A DNA stretch of 64,000 bases from NCBI GenBank assembly GCA_019454185.1, contig CP075368.1:3637649-3701648 (forward strand). Direction: 5' to 3'. Source of the stretch: Phycisphaeraceae bacterium. GTDB taxonomy: Bacteria > Planctomycetota > Phycisphaerae > Phycisphaerales > UBA1924. Positions 23,846 to 34,041 of the stretch are shown here, one piece after another. The notes beneath the pieces are model-generated. The model did no database searches and had not been told where the DNA came from. It worked only from the letters and a program-made list of their open reading frames with translations. Position 1 is the stretch's first letter. Each line of letters starts with the position of its first letter. The translations under genes and the position numbers were made by a program.

Positions 23846-24901
23846 TTATTTCAACGACGCCATGTCGATCACGAAGCGGTACCGCACATCGCTCTTGAGC
23901 ATGCGCTCGTAGGCGGTGTTGATGTAGTCCATCGGGATCTTCTCGATGTCACTGACGATGTTGTGCGTGCCGCAGAAGTCGAGCATTTCCTGGGTCTCGG
24001 CGATTCCGCCGATGAGGGAGCCGGCGATCTTCTTGCGGGGCATGATGAGCCCGAATGCGCCGATCGCCATAGGTGCCGGAGGAACGCCGACGAGTGCGAG
24101 CGTGCCGTCGAGCGTGAGCTGGCCGAGCAGGGCGTTGATGTCATGGTCGGCGGAGACGGTGTCGAGGATGATGTCGAAGGAGCCGGCGTGCTTCTGCATC
24201 TCGGCCGCGTCCTTCGAGATGATGACCTCGTCTGCGCCGAGACGCTTGCCGTCCTCGATCTTCGAGGGCGATGTGGTAAAGAGCACGGTGTGTGCACCGA
24301 AGGCCTTCGCGAACTTCACGCCCATGTGACCCAGACCGCCGAGACCGACGATGCCGACCTTCTTTCCTTTCGCCGCGCCCCATTGACGGAGGGGCGAATA
24401 GGTCGTGATGCCGGCGCACAGGAGGGGTGCGGCGGCGGCGGGGTCGAGGTTCTTCGGAACGTGCAGCGTGAACTTCTCATCGACGACGATGTGCTTGGAA
24501 TAGCCGCCGTGCGTGAACCCGCCCAGGTGCTTGTCCTCACCACCGTATGTGAAGGTTGCGCCCTTTTGGCAGAACTGCTCGAGGTTCTTCTTGCAGCACT
24601 CGCACGTGCGGCACGAATCGACGAGACACCCGACGGAGGCGATGTCGCCGGGCTTGAAGCCCTTCACGTTTGAACCGACCTTCGTCACGCGACCGACGAT
24701 CTCGTGACCGGGGACGACGGGGTAGTTCGCCGTGCCCCATTCGTTCTTGACCCAGTGCAGATCGGAGTGGCAGACGCCGCAGAAAATGATCTCCATGGCG
24801 ACATCGGTGGGGCCGGGTTCGCGACGGTCAATAGTGAAGGGGGCGAGGGGGCTGGTGGCGGACTGGGCGGCGTAGGCAGCGGACTTGGTGGTGGCGGGCA
24901 T
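23846..24901 (-). CDS. Zinc-dependent NAD(P)-alcohol dehydrogenase (YahK/cinnamyl-type)
   Basis: Medium-chain dehydrogenase oxidising or reducing alcohols and aldehydes, 351 residues. Catalytic zinc ligands are in CGVCHSD and GHEIVGRV. The structural zinc cluster is CRTCECCKKNLEQFC. The Rossmann motif is VGIVGLGGLGHMGVKFAKAF. It matches the YahK/AdhC-like group that prefers NADPH and aldehyde reduction. The start at 24901 (MPATTKSAAYAAQ) gives the normal family length. Confidence 0.9.
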   Translation of the reverse strand: MPATTKSAAYAAQSATSPLAPFTIDRREPGPTDVAMEIIFCGVCHSDLHWVKNEWGTANYPVVPGHEIVGRVTKVGSNVKGFKPGDIASVGCLVDSCRTCECCKKNLEQFCQKGATFTYGGEDKHLGGFTHGGYSKHIVVDEKFTLHVPKNLDPAAAAPLLCAGITTYSPLRQWGAAKGKKVGIVGLGGLGHMGVKFAKAFGAHTVLFTTSPSKIEDGKRLGADEVIISKDAAEMQKHAGSFDIILDTVSADHDINALLGQLTLDGTLALVGVPPAPMAIGAFGLIMPRKKIAGSLIGGIAETQEMLDFCGTHNIVSDIEKIPMDYINTAYERMLKSDVRYRFVIDMASLK

Positions 24902-25019
24902 GGTGGGCTCCGTTGGATCTGTTGTGAGGCGCGCGGATCGGGGCATTCAGCCGGACGGGCATTGTTGGAGGGCTCAGGGTATGAGATGCCGTCACCCCCA
25001 ACTCGGTGTCGGTGCCGGT

Positions 25020-26231
25020 TCAGCGTGGTCGAAGCTCGAGCGCATCGCACATCTCTGCGTCGAGCGTGCGTGCACCGGGGGCACCCTCGGCGATGGCGAA
25101 CCCTCCGACATAGTCCCACATCGCCCAGCCGATGGAGCGTCTGTTGAGCGATTCGGCGAGCGCGCGGGTCCATGCGAGGCGTGAATCGCGCGGGGCGGTG
25201 GGCTTGTGGGCTCCGAATTCGCCGCAGTAGATCGGGCGCTTGTGCGTGAGAGCCCATTGGTGGGCACGCTCGATGCACGCGTCGAGGCGATCGGGCGTCC
25301 ACGGGTCGGAGGTGCCGTCGCGAGCGGACCACCGGAGCGCATCGCGCGAGTCTTTGGGGAACGGCTCGGAGATGCGCTCGAGTTCGGCTCGTCCGGCGGG
25401 CCAGGGGATGTCCTTCATCCCCCTCCACGGCGGGAAGCCCCATGTTGCGCCCTGATGCGTGAAGTTGTGCGGCTCGTAGAAGTGGAAGGAGTAGACGATG
25501 TTCGGGTCATCGAGGGGCTCAATCGCGAGCAGGCCGTCGATCGAGCCCCAGGATGCGCCGGTGGCGATGATGGTGTGGTCGGGCGCGGCGTCGCGGATCG
25601 CGCGGGCGATGTTCGCCTGCGACTCGGCCCAGGCGGCGACCGTGATGTCGTGCGGCTCGTTGACGATCTCTAGGAACGTTCGCTCGGGGTCAAGATCGCG
25701 GCACGCCGCGCCGAGCGAGGACCACATCCGTTCGAGCTCACCCATGCGGGCCTCGTGAGTCGGCTCGCCGGGCTTGATCCAGGGCGTGCGGCTCCAGTGG
25801 GCGTCGATGATGATGGCAAGCCCCGCGCCGTGGCAGCGCCGGACCGCGTCGAGATACTCGCGGAGTGAGGCGTCGTTCAGTCGATGCTCGGCGCTGTTCC
25901 AGAGCCAATCGGGCTCGAAGGGGAATCGCGCGTGCGTGAAGCCGGACGCGACGAGCTGGGCGAGGTCGGCATCGGTGATGAAGGCACGCCGCGCGGCCTC
26001 GCCCTGCGCGTGCGGGAACCAGACCCAGTGCGAGAGATTGATGCCTCTCGCAAGGGTGGTGAGGCGAGCGGGGGGAGCGCCGGGCGGACGCGCCGGGGAG
26101 TCCATGCGATGGGCGGAGGTCCCGCCTCGGGCAAGCGCGTGAACCCCGACGAGTGAGCCGATGGAAGAGGCGATGAACGTGCGGCGGTCGAGCGTGTAGG
26201 CAGCGGTGTGGCACGAACGATCGGAATGCAT
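25020..26231 (-). CDS. Glycoside hydrolase family 5, Tat-exported
   Basis: Retaining endoglucanase or mannanase-like enzyme, 403 residues. A twin-arginine-like signal (DRRTFIASSIGSLVGVHALA) lies near the N-terminus. The TIM barrel starts GINLSHWVWFPHAQG. The acid/base Glu is in FLEIVNEPHD, the conserved YSFHFYEPHNFTHQG follows, and the nucleophile Glu is in PIYCGEFGAH. No carbohydrate-binding module is present. It is probably periplasmic and degrades beta-glycans; the exact substrate is open. Confidence 0.87.
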   Translation of the reverse strand: MHSDRSCHTAAYTLDRRTFIASSIGSLVGVHALARGGTSAHRMDSPARPPGAPPARLTTLARGINLSHWVWFPHAQGEAARRAFITDADLAQLVASGFTHARFPFEPDWLWNSAEHRLNDASLREYLDAVRRCHGAGLAIIIDAHWSRTPWIKPGEPTHEARMGELERMWSSLGAACRDLDPERTFLEIVNEPHDITVAAWAESQANIARAIRDAAPDHTIIATGASWGSIDGLLAIEPLDDPNIVYSFHFYEPHNFTHQGATWGFPPWRGMKDIPWPAGRAELERISEPFPKDSRDALRWSARDGTSDPWTPDRLDACIERAHQWALTHKRPIYCGEFGAHKPTAPRDSRLAWTRALAESLNRRSIGWAMWDYVGGFAIAEGAPGARTLDAEMCDALELRPR

Positions 26232-26393
26232 GCGTGGGAGCGTACCACAGCGTCATAGCAGAGGTGGGATCGGATTCTGTGAGCATTCAACGATCTCTCG
26301 TCCTGCCTGTATCAGAGAGGTGGGGGTGCGGGTGAGTGGGCGGAGTATCATGATCGCCCCGGCGATGCAGCCGCGGATCAGGGAGTATCCATC

Positions 26394-29228
26394 ATGTCGC
26401 GTTCTCGTTCTCGTGGTCTGGTCGGCATTGTCTGGGGCTTTGTGGCGGTTGCTGGCCTGGGCCTACCCCTCGGCTCGGCGGGCGCGGCCTCCGGCGTGAT
26501 GGAAGAGCCGGCCCGCGTGCTCGAACCCGGGATGATGGACTTTGAAGAGCGTGTGCTCCGGAATGGGCTGCGCGTGATCACGCTCGAAGACCGCTCCTGC
26601 CCCGTCGTGTCGGTGCAGGTCTGGTATCGCGTCGGCTCGAAGGACGAGAACCCCGAGCGGCAGGGCTTCGCCCACATGTTCGAGCACATGATGTTCCGCG
26701 GCACCGATCGCCTCGGACCGACGTCTCACTTCGATCTGCTGCGAAAGGTCGGGGGCAACGCCAACGCGTACACCTCGTTCGATCAGACCGTGTACCACCA
26801 GACGCTGCCGAGCAACCAGTTGGAACTCGCGCTCTATCTCGAGGCGGAGCGGATGAGCTTCCTCAAGATCGATCAGGACTCGTTCGACACGGAGCGCAAG
26901 GTCGTCGAAGAAGAGCGGCGCATGGGGACGAACCAGCCCTACGGGACAGCCCTTGAGCAGGCGCTCCCCGCGCTCTTTGGTGAGCATCCTTACAAGTGGT
27001 CGCCGATCGGGCAGATCCCGCACCTGCGGGCCGCGACAGTGCAGGAACTGCGTGACTTCTGGAATCGGTACTACGTTCCCAACAACGCGGTGCTGGTGAT
27101 CGCCGGCGATATCGAGCACGAGCGTGCGCAGCGGCTGGCTGCGGACTACTTCGGATGGATCCCGAAGGGTGAGGATCCCGCGCGGGTGACGTACAGGGAG
27201 CCCCTGCCGACGCAGCCCAGGACGGTGGTGATCCGCGAGGAGAACGCGCCCGCGCCCGTGCTCGGCCTCGCGTACCGGACGGTGCCGATGGGGCACGTGG
27301 ACTCATGGGCTCTCCAGATGCTGGCGACGATCGTGGGGGGCGGCGAGTCGTCGCGCCTCTATCAGAAGCTCGTCACCGAGCAGAAGAGCGCGGTCTTCGC
27401 CGCGGGCGGCGCGCTGTCGCTCGAGCAGGACGGGTTGATCGCGTTCGGCGCGGTGATGGCGCCGTTCGGCGCGAACCCGAAGCGTGTGCGAGACGCCATC
27501 GAGGCGGAACTCGCGCGTGTGCGTGAGGAGCTGGTCTCTGAGGATGAGCTGGAGAAGGCCCGCAACCAGATGCTCAAGGGGATGGTGGCCGAGTCGCTGA
27601 CGGTTGATAGCAAGGCGACCGCGCTCGGCTCCGCTGCGGCGTTGGAGGGGCGGGCCTCGAATGTCAACGATCGGCTCCGGTCGGTGCGCGCGGTGACGCG
27701 TGAGGATCTTCGGCGTGTGGCGAACGAGTACATGGATCCGGGCAAGCAGATCACGCTGCAGATCAACCGCAACCTGCTCGGCGCGATCTTCAGCAAGATG
27801 AAGAAGGAAGACGAGGCCGAGATCACGGGCGAGCGCGAGGTGGGAGAGCCGATCGTCGGCAGGCCCGGCGTCGTGCGCCCGGAGACGTTCCCGGCTGAGC
27901 CGCCCCTTGCGCCGCTGCCCTCGTTCGATCCGACGCCCGTCTATGCGGAGCGTTCGCTCGAGAACGGGCTGCGCCTCTTGATCGTTGAGAATCACGAGGT
28001 GCCGTATGTGTCGGTGCAGCTCGGGCTGCACGCCGGCGCGTGGACCGAGACAAAGCCGGGCACGGCCAGCATGGCGACGGGTATGCTGACGAAGGGCACG
28101 AAGACACGCGGGCAGAGCCAGATCGCGTCGGAGCTTGAGACCTACGGCATCACGCTCGCGGGCGCGGCGGGGCTCGACAACGCGAACGTGGTCGCGGACT
28201 GCATGCCCGAGCATCTCGAACGCGCGATGATGCTCATGGCGGATGTCGTCATGAACCCGACATTCCCCGAGGATGAGTTCGACAAAGCCCGGACGCAGAT
28301 GATCACCGGGCTCAATATTTCGAGCAACACCCCTGCGTACATCGCGGATCGCGAGTTCCGGAAGCGGCTGTACGGGGCGCATCCCTACGCACGCACCGCG
28401 ACCGGCGAGGTGTCGGACGTGAACGCCCTGACACGAGCGGATCTTGCCGAATGGTGGGGCACCTTCGCTCGCCCCGATATGGCTGTCCTGATCTTCGCGG
28501 GAGACGTGACGCCGGATCGGGCCCAGGCGCTCGCTGCGGGGGCGTTCGGCAACTGGCGGGCGCAGGGCGAGAAGCCCGCGATCACGCTCCCGGAGATTCC
28601 TGAGGCGGCCCCGATGAAGATCGTGATCGTCGATCGGCCGGGCTCGGTGCAGTCGGAGATCCGCATCGGGCGTGTCGGGTTCACGAGGCACGATCCGAGA
28701 TACGCGACGAGCCGCGTCGCGAGTGGTTACTTCGGCGGCGCGTTCAACGCGCGTCTGAACGAGACGATCCGCGTGAAGAAGGGCCTGACCTATGGCGCGC
28801 GGGGCGGGTTCAGCTCGTCGCGCTTTGCCGGAGAGTTCTCGGCATCCACGTTCACGAAGACACCCTCAACGGCCGAGACGGTGCAGACGATCTTCGATGA
28901 GATCGAGCGGCTGCGGTACGAGGCGCCGAGCGAGAAGGAACTGAACGACACGAAGGCGTACATCACGGGCTCGTTCGTGGGCGCGCGGGAGACGCAGCAG
29001 GCCGTTGCGGGGGATCTCTGGCTGATGGAGTCGTCCGGGCTTGGTCGTGACTACTTCAAGAGCATGCTCGGGGGCGTGGCCGGGACGAGCGCGGAGGACT
29101 GCACGAGACTGGCGCAGGAGATGATCGACCCGGCCCGGCTTGTCGTGGTCGTGACCGGCGATGCATCGCAGATCAAAGAATCGCTTGAGAAGATCGGCCC
29201 GGTCGAGGTGGTGAAGGCGAGGGAGTAA
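26394..29228 (+). CDS. M16 family zinc metallopeptidase, two-domain (pitrilysin-like)
   Basis: 944-residue peptidase of the PqqL/insulinase group. An N-terminal signal (SRGLVGIVWGFVAVAGLGLP) implies export to the periplasm or surface. The first half has the inverted zinc motif HMFEH in GFAHMFEHMMFRG (about residues 88-100) with a downstream Glu (ERKVVEEERR). The second half (from about 500, PVYAERSLENGLRLLIVENH) is a homologous inactive copy lacking HxxEH, and carries the MNPTFPEDEFDKARTQ and KKGLTYGARGGF substrate-contact motifs. It is a single-chain version of what is often a gene pair. Confidence 0.9.
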   Translation: MSRSRSRGLVGIVWGFVAVAGLGLPLGSAGAASGVMEEPARVLEPGMMDFEERVLRNGLRVITLEDRSCPVVSVQVWYRVGSKDENPERQGFAHMFEHMMFRGTDRLGPTSHFDLLRKVGGNANAYTSFDQTVYHQTLPSNQLELALYLEAERMSFLKIDQDSFDTERKVVEEERRMGTNQPYGTALEQALPALFGEHPYKWSPIGQIPHLRAATVQELRDFWNRYYVPNNAVLVIAGDIEHERAQRLAADYFGWIPKGEDPARVTYREPLPTQPRTVVIREENAPAPVLGLAYRTVPMGHVDSWALQMLATIVGGGESSRLYQKLVTEQKSAVFAAGGALSLEQDGLIAFGAVMAPFGANPKRVRDAIEAELARVREELVSEDELEKARNQMLKGMVAESLTVDSKATALGSAAALEGRASNVNDRLRSVRAVTREDLRRVANEYMDPGKQITLQINRNLLGAIFSKMKKEDEAEITGEREVGEPIVGRPGVVRPETFPAEPPLAPLPSFDPTPVYAERSLENGLRLLIVENHEVPYVSVQLGLHAGAWTETKPGTASMATGMLTKGTKTRGQSQIASELETYGITLAGAAGLDNANVVADCMPEHLERAMMLMADVVMNPTFPEDEFDKARTQMITGLNISSNTPAYIADREFRKRLYGAHPYARTATGEVSDVNALTRADLAEWWGTFARPDMAVLIFAGDVTPDRAQALAAGAFGNWRAQGEKPAITLPEIPEAAPMKIVIVDRPGSVQSEIRIGRVGFTRHDPRYATSRVASGYFGGAFNARLNETIRVKKGLTYGARGGFSSSRFAGEFSASTFTKTPSTAETVQTIFDEIERLRYEAPSEKELNDTKAYITGSFVGARETQQAVAGDLWLMESSGLGRDYFKSMLGGVAGTSAEDCTRLAQEMIDPARLVVVVTGDASQIKESLEKIGPVEVVKARE

Positions 29229-29262
29229 GACCGAGACGAGAGCCGCAAACCCATGCCGAAAG

Positions 29263-29298
29263 CAACGGCCCCCGCATGACGCGAGGGCCGTTGGTCTT
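29263..29298 (+). terminator. Terminator between the M16 peptidase and PEP-CTERM genes
   Basis: The stem CAACGGCCC/GGGCCGTTG with a loop of about 13 nt is followed by GTCTTTC; on the minus strand the tail is CTTTCG. It may serve both convergent genes. Confidence 0.7.
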
Positions 29299-29361
29299 TC
29301 GTGCGCTCACACAACACGAAGTTCTGGATGCTCCAGCCGCGGCGGGTTCGGTCTCGCGGGA

Positions 29362-30375
29362 TCAGCGACGGCGACGGGTTGCCATGAGCCCCATGCCGGC
29401 CAGGGCGAGCACCGCCGTGCCCGGCGCAGGAATCTCACCGTTGAAGCCGCCGCTCGGGTTCCAGTTCACCTGTCCGCCGCCCGTCAGCGAGCCGACGATC
29501 AGGTTGCCGGTCACGAGGCCGGAGGAGAAGTGCGTCGCGGCGTTCGGGGCGAGGATGCTGACCTTGTGGTCACCGCCCGATAGGTTGAATGTGGTCGCCT
29601 CGTTCAGGTTCAGCAGTGTCGATGAGCCGGACGCGCCATCGGCGTAGGTCCAGGTCTTCGAGCCGAAGGAGACGGTTTCACCGAGCAGGTTGATGACGAC
29701 CGTGCCAGCGCCGGAGATCTTGATGCCCCATGCGGACGCGAGGTCCGCAGCGGCGATGTCAACAACCGTCAGCGGGCCGGACGCTGTGATCTGCAACTCG
29801 CCCCACAGGTTGGTCGCCGTGGCGCTCGGCGCGAGAGATGCGGCGTAGTTCGAGATGCTCAGGAACTGGTCGGAGACATCGAAGACGTTGATGGTGGGGG
29901 TGTAGGGTGCGTTCTCGCTCAGCGTGCCGAGGACAGTGACGGCGGGGCCGACGGTCTTGATACCTCCGAGGGAGACGGGCCCGTTGAGGGAGCCGCCCAG
30001 GCCGGAGAGATTGCCACCCGCGAAGACGGGTCCGTTGATCGACGCGTGGTTCATGACGACGTTGCCGGCGACCTCGATGCCGTGGTTGGTGACCGCGCCG
30101 GAGAGGGTGAAGTTGCCGCCGCCGTAGTACGCGCGGGCGAGCGAGGGGGACGCGCTCGGCACATCCTTGAGACTGAAGCCGCTGAACCACGCTGAACCCA
30201 CCGAGCCGGCGGAGCCCTGGAAGTCAGAGCCGTAGCCGGAGCCGGCGGTGCCGATCGTTGAGCGGCTGAAGACGTTGAAGTCCCAGATGTTGATGGGATC
30301 GGCGTTGGCGATGCCGGCGCCGGCGAACAACACGGCCGCGGCAGAGGCGGCTTGAACGAACGAATTGGAACGCAT
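29362..30375 (-). CDS. Choice-of-anchor A-like secreted protein with PEP-CTERM-type tail
   Basis: 337 residues, exported by a Sec signal (SAAAVLFAGAGIANA). The body is Gly/Ser/Asn-rich beta structure with repeated segments such as INGPVFAGGNLSGLGG and LNGPVSLGGIKTVG, as in choice-of-anchor A proteins. The C-terminus is IPAPGTAVLALAGMGLMATRRRR: a PAP motif, hydrophobic helix and Arg run, the sorting signal handled by exosortase/archaeosortase-type systems in planctomycetes. Likely a surface or exopolymer-linked protein. Confidence 0.8.
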   Translation of the reverse strand: MRSNSFVQAASAAAVLFAGAGIANADPINIWDFNVFSRSTIGTAGSGYGSDFQGSAGSVGSAWFSGFSLKDVPSASPSLARAYYGGGNFTLSGAVTNHGIEVAGNVVMNHASINGPVFAGGNLSGLGGSLNGPVSLGGIKTVGPAVTVLGTLSENAPYTPTINVFDVSDQFLSISNYAASLAPSATATNLWGELQITASGPLTVVDIAAADLASAWGIKISGAGTVVINLLGETVSFGSKTWTYADGASGSSTLLNLNEATTFNLSGGDHKVSILAPNAATHFSSGLVTGNLIVGSLTGGGQVNWNPSGGFNGEIPAPGTAVLALAGMGLMATRRRR

Positions 30376-30595
30376 TGTCTTGTCTCTCCCGACTCAAAGT
30401 GGACCTATGTGACCTCGTGAGGCGGTCTCTCTACGCATCACGAACGAAAGGGACTGTTCCAATTGAGTACGCGAGAAGCAAGCGATACGCCGCAAAGAGG
30501 CGCGACATCCATGGAATCGCCCTGATCGCAGCGGAACTTATTGGACGTTGAAGGTCCGATCACGAGGTCTCCGGCCATGCGCGTGCGATGGCGGG

Positions 30596-33109
30596 CTACT
30601 CCGGAGGTCTGCCGGAGAGATCCAGATACAGGTTGACCGCAACACGAGTTCGTTCGTGATCGGGTCCATAGTGCAACGTGAGGTGCTCGGACGCGAGCCG
30701 CGCATGGGGCAGGGCCTCTTCCGGGCGTCCTGCATCCTTGAGTGCGAGCGCGAGCGATTGTCTGACCTGCGCAGTGAACCAGTGTGTGTCGCCGTGAACG
30801 CGGATCGAGTCTGGGAGAAGGGCGGCGTGCGCCGCGACCGCTGCTTCGAGCTGCCCGCTGAGGTAGAGGGAGTTGGCGATGCCGTACCTGCTGGAGTGGG
30901 TGTCGAGCGTGTCCGCGCCGAGCACGCGTTGCTGGGCGTCGAATGTCGTGCGGTAGAGCTCGAGCGCGCGGTCGTGGTTGCCGAGCTTGTTCTCAAGACC
31001 CGCGAGGTTTCCTCGGATCGAGAGCACACCGTGGCTCTCGGCGGGAAGATGGATCGTCGCGAGCCGCTCAGCGCGACGCAGGTACACCACTGCCTCGGAC
31101 TCGCGCCTCAGGTCGAGCAGCGTCGCGCCGATATTGTTGCTCAACCCGAGCGGGATGATCGGTGCCACACTCGGCAGCGCCTCGGCGATATCCAGGGCCT
31201 CGATCAGCATCGACAGCGAACGCTCGGTGTCCCCGACCCGGTCGTATGCGAGCGCGAGGTTCGCTGCGGTCACCAGGACGTAGTCGTCGGTCTCGCCGAG
31301 GAGGCGCTTTCGCCCTTCCAATGACCGCGTCAATGCCGCGACGGATTCGCGACCCATGTCCAGCGACTCGTACGCGACGCCGAGGTCGTTCAGCATGCGA
31401 TACAACCACGGGTCATCCGGTCCGAGCTCCCGCTCTGCGATGGGGAGCAACTCCTCAAGATCCGCCCTGCAACGCCTGAAGTCCTGCGCCTTGCACGCGA
31501 GAGAGGCGATGACGATCCTGCTGCGCAGCAGGTTCTTTCGGTCGTGGTTCGGAATAGCCGCGCTGAGTTCGAGCGAGCGCTCGAGGTGGACCCGCGCCTT
31601 GTCGAGCGCGTCGAGTTCCGAGTACGACATCCCGAGCGTCGCGTGGATCGCAGCGGCGATATCCGGGCGGCTGCCGAGACGCTGGTCGATCTTCGACGCG
31701 GCCTTGTCGAGCGACTCGAGCACCGTGATGCTCGCGCCCTCCTTGAACGGAGAGGCCTGAGCAAGGATGTCGTCGTTGAGAAACCGATTCACCTCGGCGA
31801 GGGCCTCGGTCTGTCTGACCGCTTCGGTGCGTTGGCGATCGGCCTCGAGAAATCCGAGCCAGAGACCGAGAAAGCCGAGTGTGATCGCCGCGCAGGCCAC
31901 ACCGAGTGAGAGCACGAGGCCCTTGCGTCGGCGGGCGAATGAAACGGCTCGGTATCTGATCGTCGGCGGTCTCGCTTCGATCGGTTCGGATCGAAGAATG
32001 CGAGACAGGTCCTGCGCAAAGTCGGAAACCGTCGCGTAGCGTCGCTCGGCGCTCTTCTCAAGCGACCGCGCCAGCACGCAGTCGAGATCATCGAGCAGCC
32101 ACCGCGGCGGGTGATCGGAGCCGAAGCGATCCTGATCGCGGGCTCTCACGCGGCTGACCGGTTCCGGCACCTCGTCCTGGATCCGCCGAAGCACATCGAG
32201 CATCGCGCCCCCCGTCGGGACCGGTGGACGGCCGCAGGCGAGTTCATACAGAACCGCTCCCAATGCGTACACATCGGCCCTCGTGTCGATGGGCCCTCCC
32301 GATGCCTGCTCAGGAGCCATGTACGCAGGTGTGCCGATCGGAAGTCCGAGTGTCTGGGGCGTTGATTCGCCGAAGAGCTCGGGGATCGGCTTGGCGATGC
32401 CGAAATCGAGCACCCGCGGCGTGTTGCGCCCGCCCGACCTCGCGACGAGGATGTTCGCCGGCTTGAGATCGCGATGGATCACACCTCGCTGGTGCGCGTG
32501 CTGAACGGCGTCGGCCACCGCCAGCATCAGATCGATTCGCTCGCGAAGGTCGAGGGCGTGTCTCCGGCAGTGCTCGGTGATCGCCACACCCTCGACATAA
32601 TCCATGACAAGATACGGCAGGCCCTCGGCGGTTCGCCCCGCGTCGAGGATCCGCGCGATGTTCGGATGATCGGTCTTCTCCAGGGCGCGACGCTCGAACT
32701 CAAAGCGTGCCGCAAGCTCCTGGCTGATTGCCGCGTGCGGCACGATCTTGATCGCCACGCGCCGCCGCACCGGCTCGTGCTGCTCGGCGAGGAGCACGAG
32801 CCCGCTCCCACCCGAGCCGATGCGGTCGAGGATGCGATAAGGCCCGATGCTCTCGGGCAACCCGGCGGGGCGAGGAGAGCCCCCGTTGGACGAGCCGACG
32901 GTCTCGGAATCCGCTGGATCGACGGTCGGCGCATCCGTGCCGCACGCGTGCGAGGTGTCGTCATGCGCAAGCAGCGAGCGAACCTCGTCGGCGAGTGCTT
33001 TGTTCTCTTGTGCCAGCATGTCGAGCTCGCCGGGGCGTGCCTCGCGCCTTAGCGCGCGGATGCGGACGAACTCGTCGGAGACACGCTGGTGGAACTCGCG
33101 AACGTTCAT
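30596..33109 (-). CDS. Ser/Thr protein kinase with C-terminal TPR array
   Basis: 837 residues. Hanks-type kinase domain at about 90-360: GSGGSGLVLLAE (P-loop), VAIKIV (Lys), HRDLKPANIL (catalytic loop), DFGIAKP (Mg-binding) and APEQASGGPIDTRAD. One membrane helix (LSLGVACAAITLGFLGLWLG, about 395) is followed by a sensor part built of tetratricopeptide-like repeats (ALDKARVHLERSLELS and others). The start overlaps the stop of the ECF sigma gene as ATGA. That fusion of kinase and TPR with an ECF sigma factor is a known planctomycete/acidobacterial signalling arrangement. Confidence 0.9.
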   Translation of the reverse strand: MNVREFHQRVSDEFVRIRALRREARPGELDMLAQENKALADEVRSLLAHDDTSHACGTDAPTVDPADSETVGSSNGGSPRPAGLPESIGPYRILDRIGSGGSGLVLLAEQHEPVRRRVAIKIVPHAAISQELAARFEFERRALEKTDHPNIARILDAGRTAEGLPYLVMDYVEGVAITEHCRRHALDLRERIDLMLAVADAVQHAHQRGVIHRDLKPANILVARSGGRNTPRVLDFGIAKPIPELFGESTPQTLGLPIGTPAYMAPEQASGGPIDTRADVYALGAVLYELACGRPPVPTGGAMLDVLRRIQDEVPEPVSRVRARDQDRFGSDHPPRWLLDDLDCVLARSLEKSAERRYATVSDFAQDLSRILRSEPIEARPPTIRYRAVSFARRRKGLVLSLGVACAAITLGFLGLWLGFLEADRQRTEAVRQTEALAEVNRFLNDDILAQASPFKEGASITVLESLDKAASKIDQRLGSRPDIAAAIHATLGMSYSELDALDKARVHLERSLELSAAIPNHDRKNLLRSRIVIASLACKAQDFRRCRADLEELLPIAERELGPDDPWLYRMLNDLGVAYESLDMGRESVAALTRSLEGRKRLLGETDDYVLVTAANLALAYDRVGDTERSLSMLIEALDIAEALPSVAPIIPLGLSNNIGATLLDLRRESEAVVYLRRAERLATIHLPAESHGVLSIRGNLAGLENKLGNHDRALELYRTTFDAQQRVLGADTLDTHSSRYGIANSLYLSGQLEAAVAAHAALLPDSIRVHGDTHWFTAQVRQSLALALKDAGRPEEALPHARLASEHLTLHYGPDHERTRVAVNLYLDLSGRPPE

Positions 33110-33711
33110 GGAGAAGTCGCTCCCGGAGACGAGCGCGCGGGTCCGGCGTCGTCGCCGCCGAGTTCGCGACGCAGCCACGCGCGGGCGACCGTCCAGTCTG
33201 CTTCGACGGTGCGCTTGGAGACACCGAGCGTCGAAGCGATCTGGTCCATCGTCATCCCGCCGAGGATTCGCAGCGTCACCACCTCCGCCTGTCTCTCGCT
33301 CAGGTCGCGGAGGCGATCCAGCGCGGCACGCACCCTCTCGAACTCGATTGGCGCGGGCGGCTTCGAGGTGAGGTCCGCTGCGATATCCGAACTCAACTCC
33401 AGATGCAGAGCCCCGCCGCCACGCTTGTCCGCGTTGTGGGCTCTGGCATGATCGATGAGCACCTGCTTCAGGACGCGTGCCGCGATCGCGATGCGTTGCG
33501 TCTGAGGGATTCCTTCTAGCCCACCGGCCATCAGGCGCACGCACGCCTCGTTCACCAGGGCTGTCGGTTGGAGGGTGTGGTCGCGCCTCTCTCGCGCGAA
33601 CATTCGTTCCGCGGCGTTCCGCAGCTCCGCGTAGAGCGTCTCGGTCACTGCATTCTTCTTCGACGCTGGCGGCGAGCCATCGGTGCCCTGCTGGGGTTGC
33701 TCGGCCCTCAT
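33106..33711 (-). CDS. ECF sigma factor, TIGR02999 type
   Basis: RNA polymerase sigma factor of 201 residues from ATG 33711 (GGAG 8 bp upstream). Region 2 includes LYAELRNAAERMFARERRDH and TLQPTALVNEACVRLM; region 4 is ERQAEVVTLRILGGMTMDQI followed by ASTLGVSKRTVEADW, a helix-turn-helix. No classical anti-sigma gene is adjacent; the coupled kinase gene probably regulates it, as in ECF groups associated with Ser/Thr kinases. Alternative in-frame starts at 33774 and 33834 are less likely. Confidence 0.88.
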   Translation of the reverse strand: MRAEQPQQGTDGSPPASKKNAVTETLYAELRNAAERMFARERRDHTLQPTALVNEACVRLMAGGLEGIPQTQRIAIAARVLKQVLIDHARAHNADKRGGGALHLELSSDIAADLTSKPPAPIEFERVRAALDRLRDLSERQAEVVTLRILGGMTMDQIASTLGVSKRTVEADWTVARAWLRRELGGDDAGPARSSPGATSP

Positions 33712-34041
33712 CTCGGCTCCGTTCTCCCCACCGGGCTCGCGAATCGACTGCGGATCCGCCGCTCGGCTCCGCATATTAGGGTGCGAAAGCAGTGTACCTC
33801 CGGTTCTGGCAGGAGGACGCTGTGCTCTTGCCAACCCTGTACGAGGGCCGGATGCTGTGCGGCCCTCGCTGGGTGCGGTGCCGTGTGAATCGGACCCGGG
33901 CCGCGTGTGTTTCCCCGAGGACCCCTCTGCGAATCCCTCCTCTCTTGAGGGGCCGCGGCTCGGGACCGGTCACGATCATCAATCGGGCTACGCTCCGTGT
34001 TCTGGCGGCTCTTCCGCGCCGCACAGCCCGGAGTCAATGAC

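Noticed and set aside
27303..28691. 462-codon minus-strand frame opposite the M16 peptidase
   Set aside because: Antisense shadow; the peptidase is intact.
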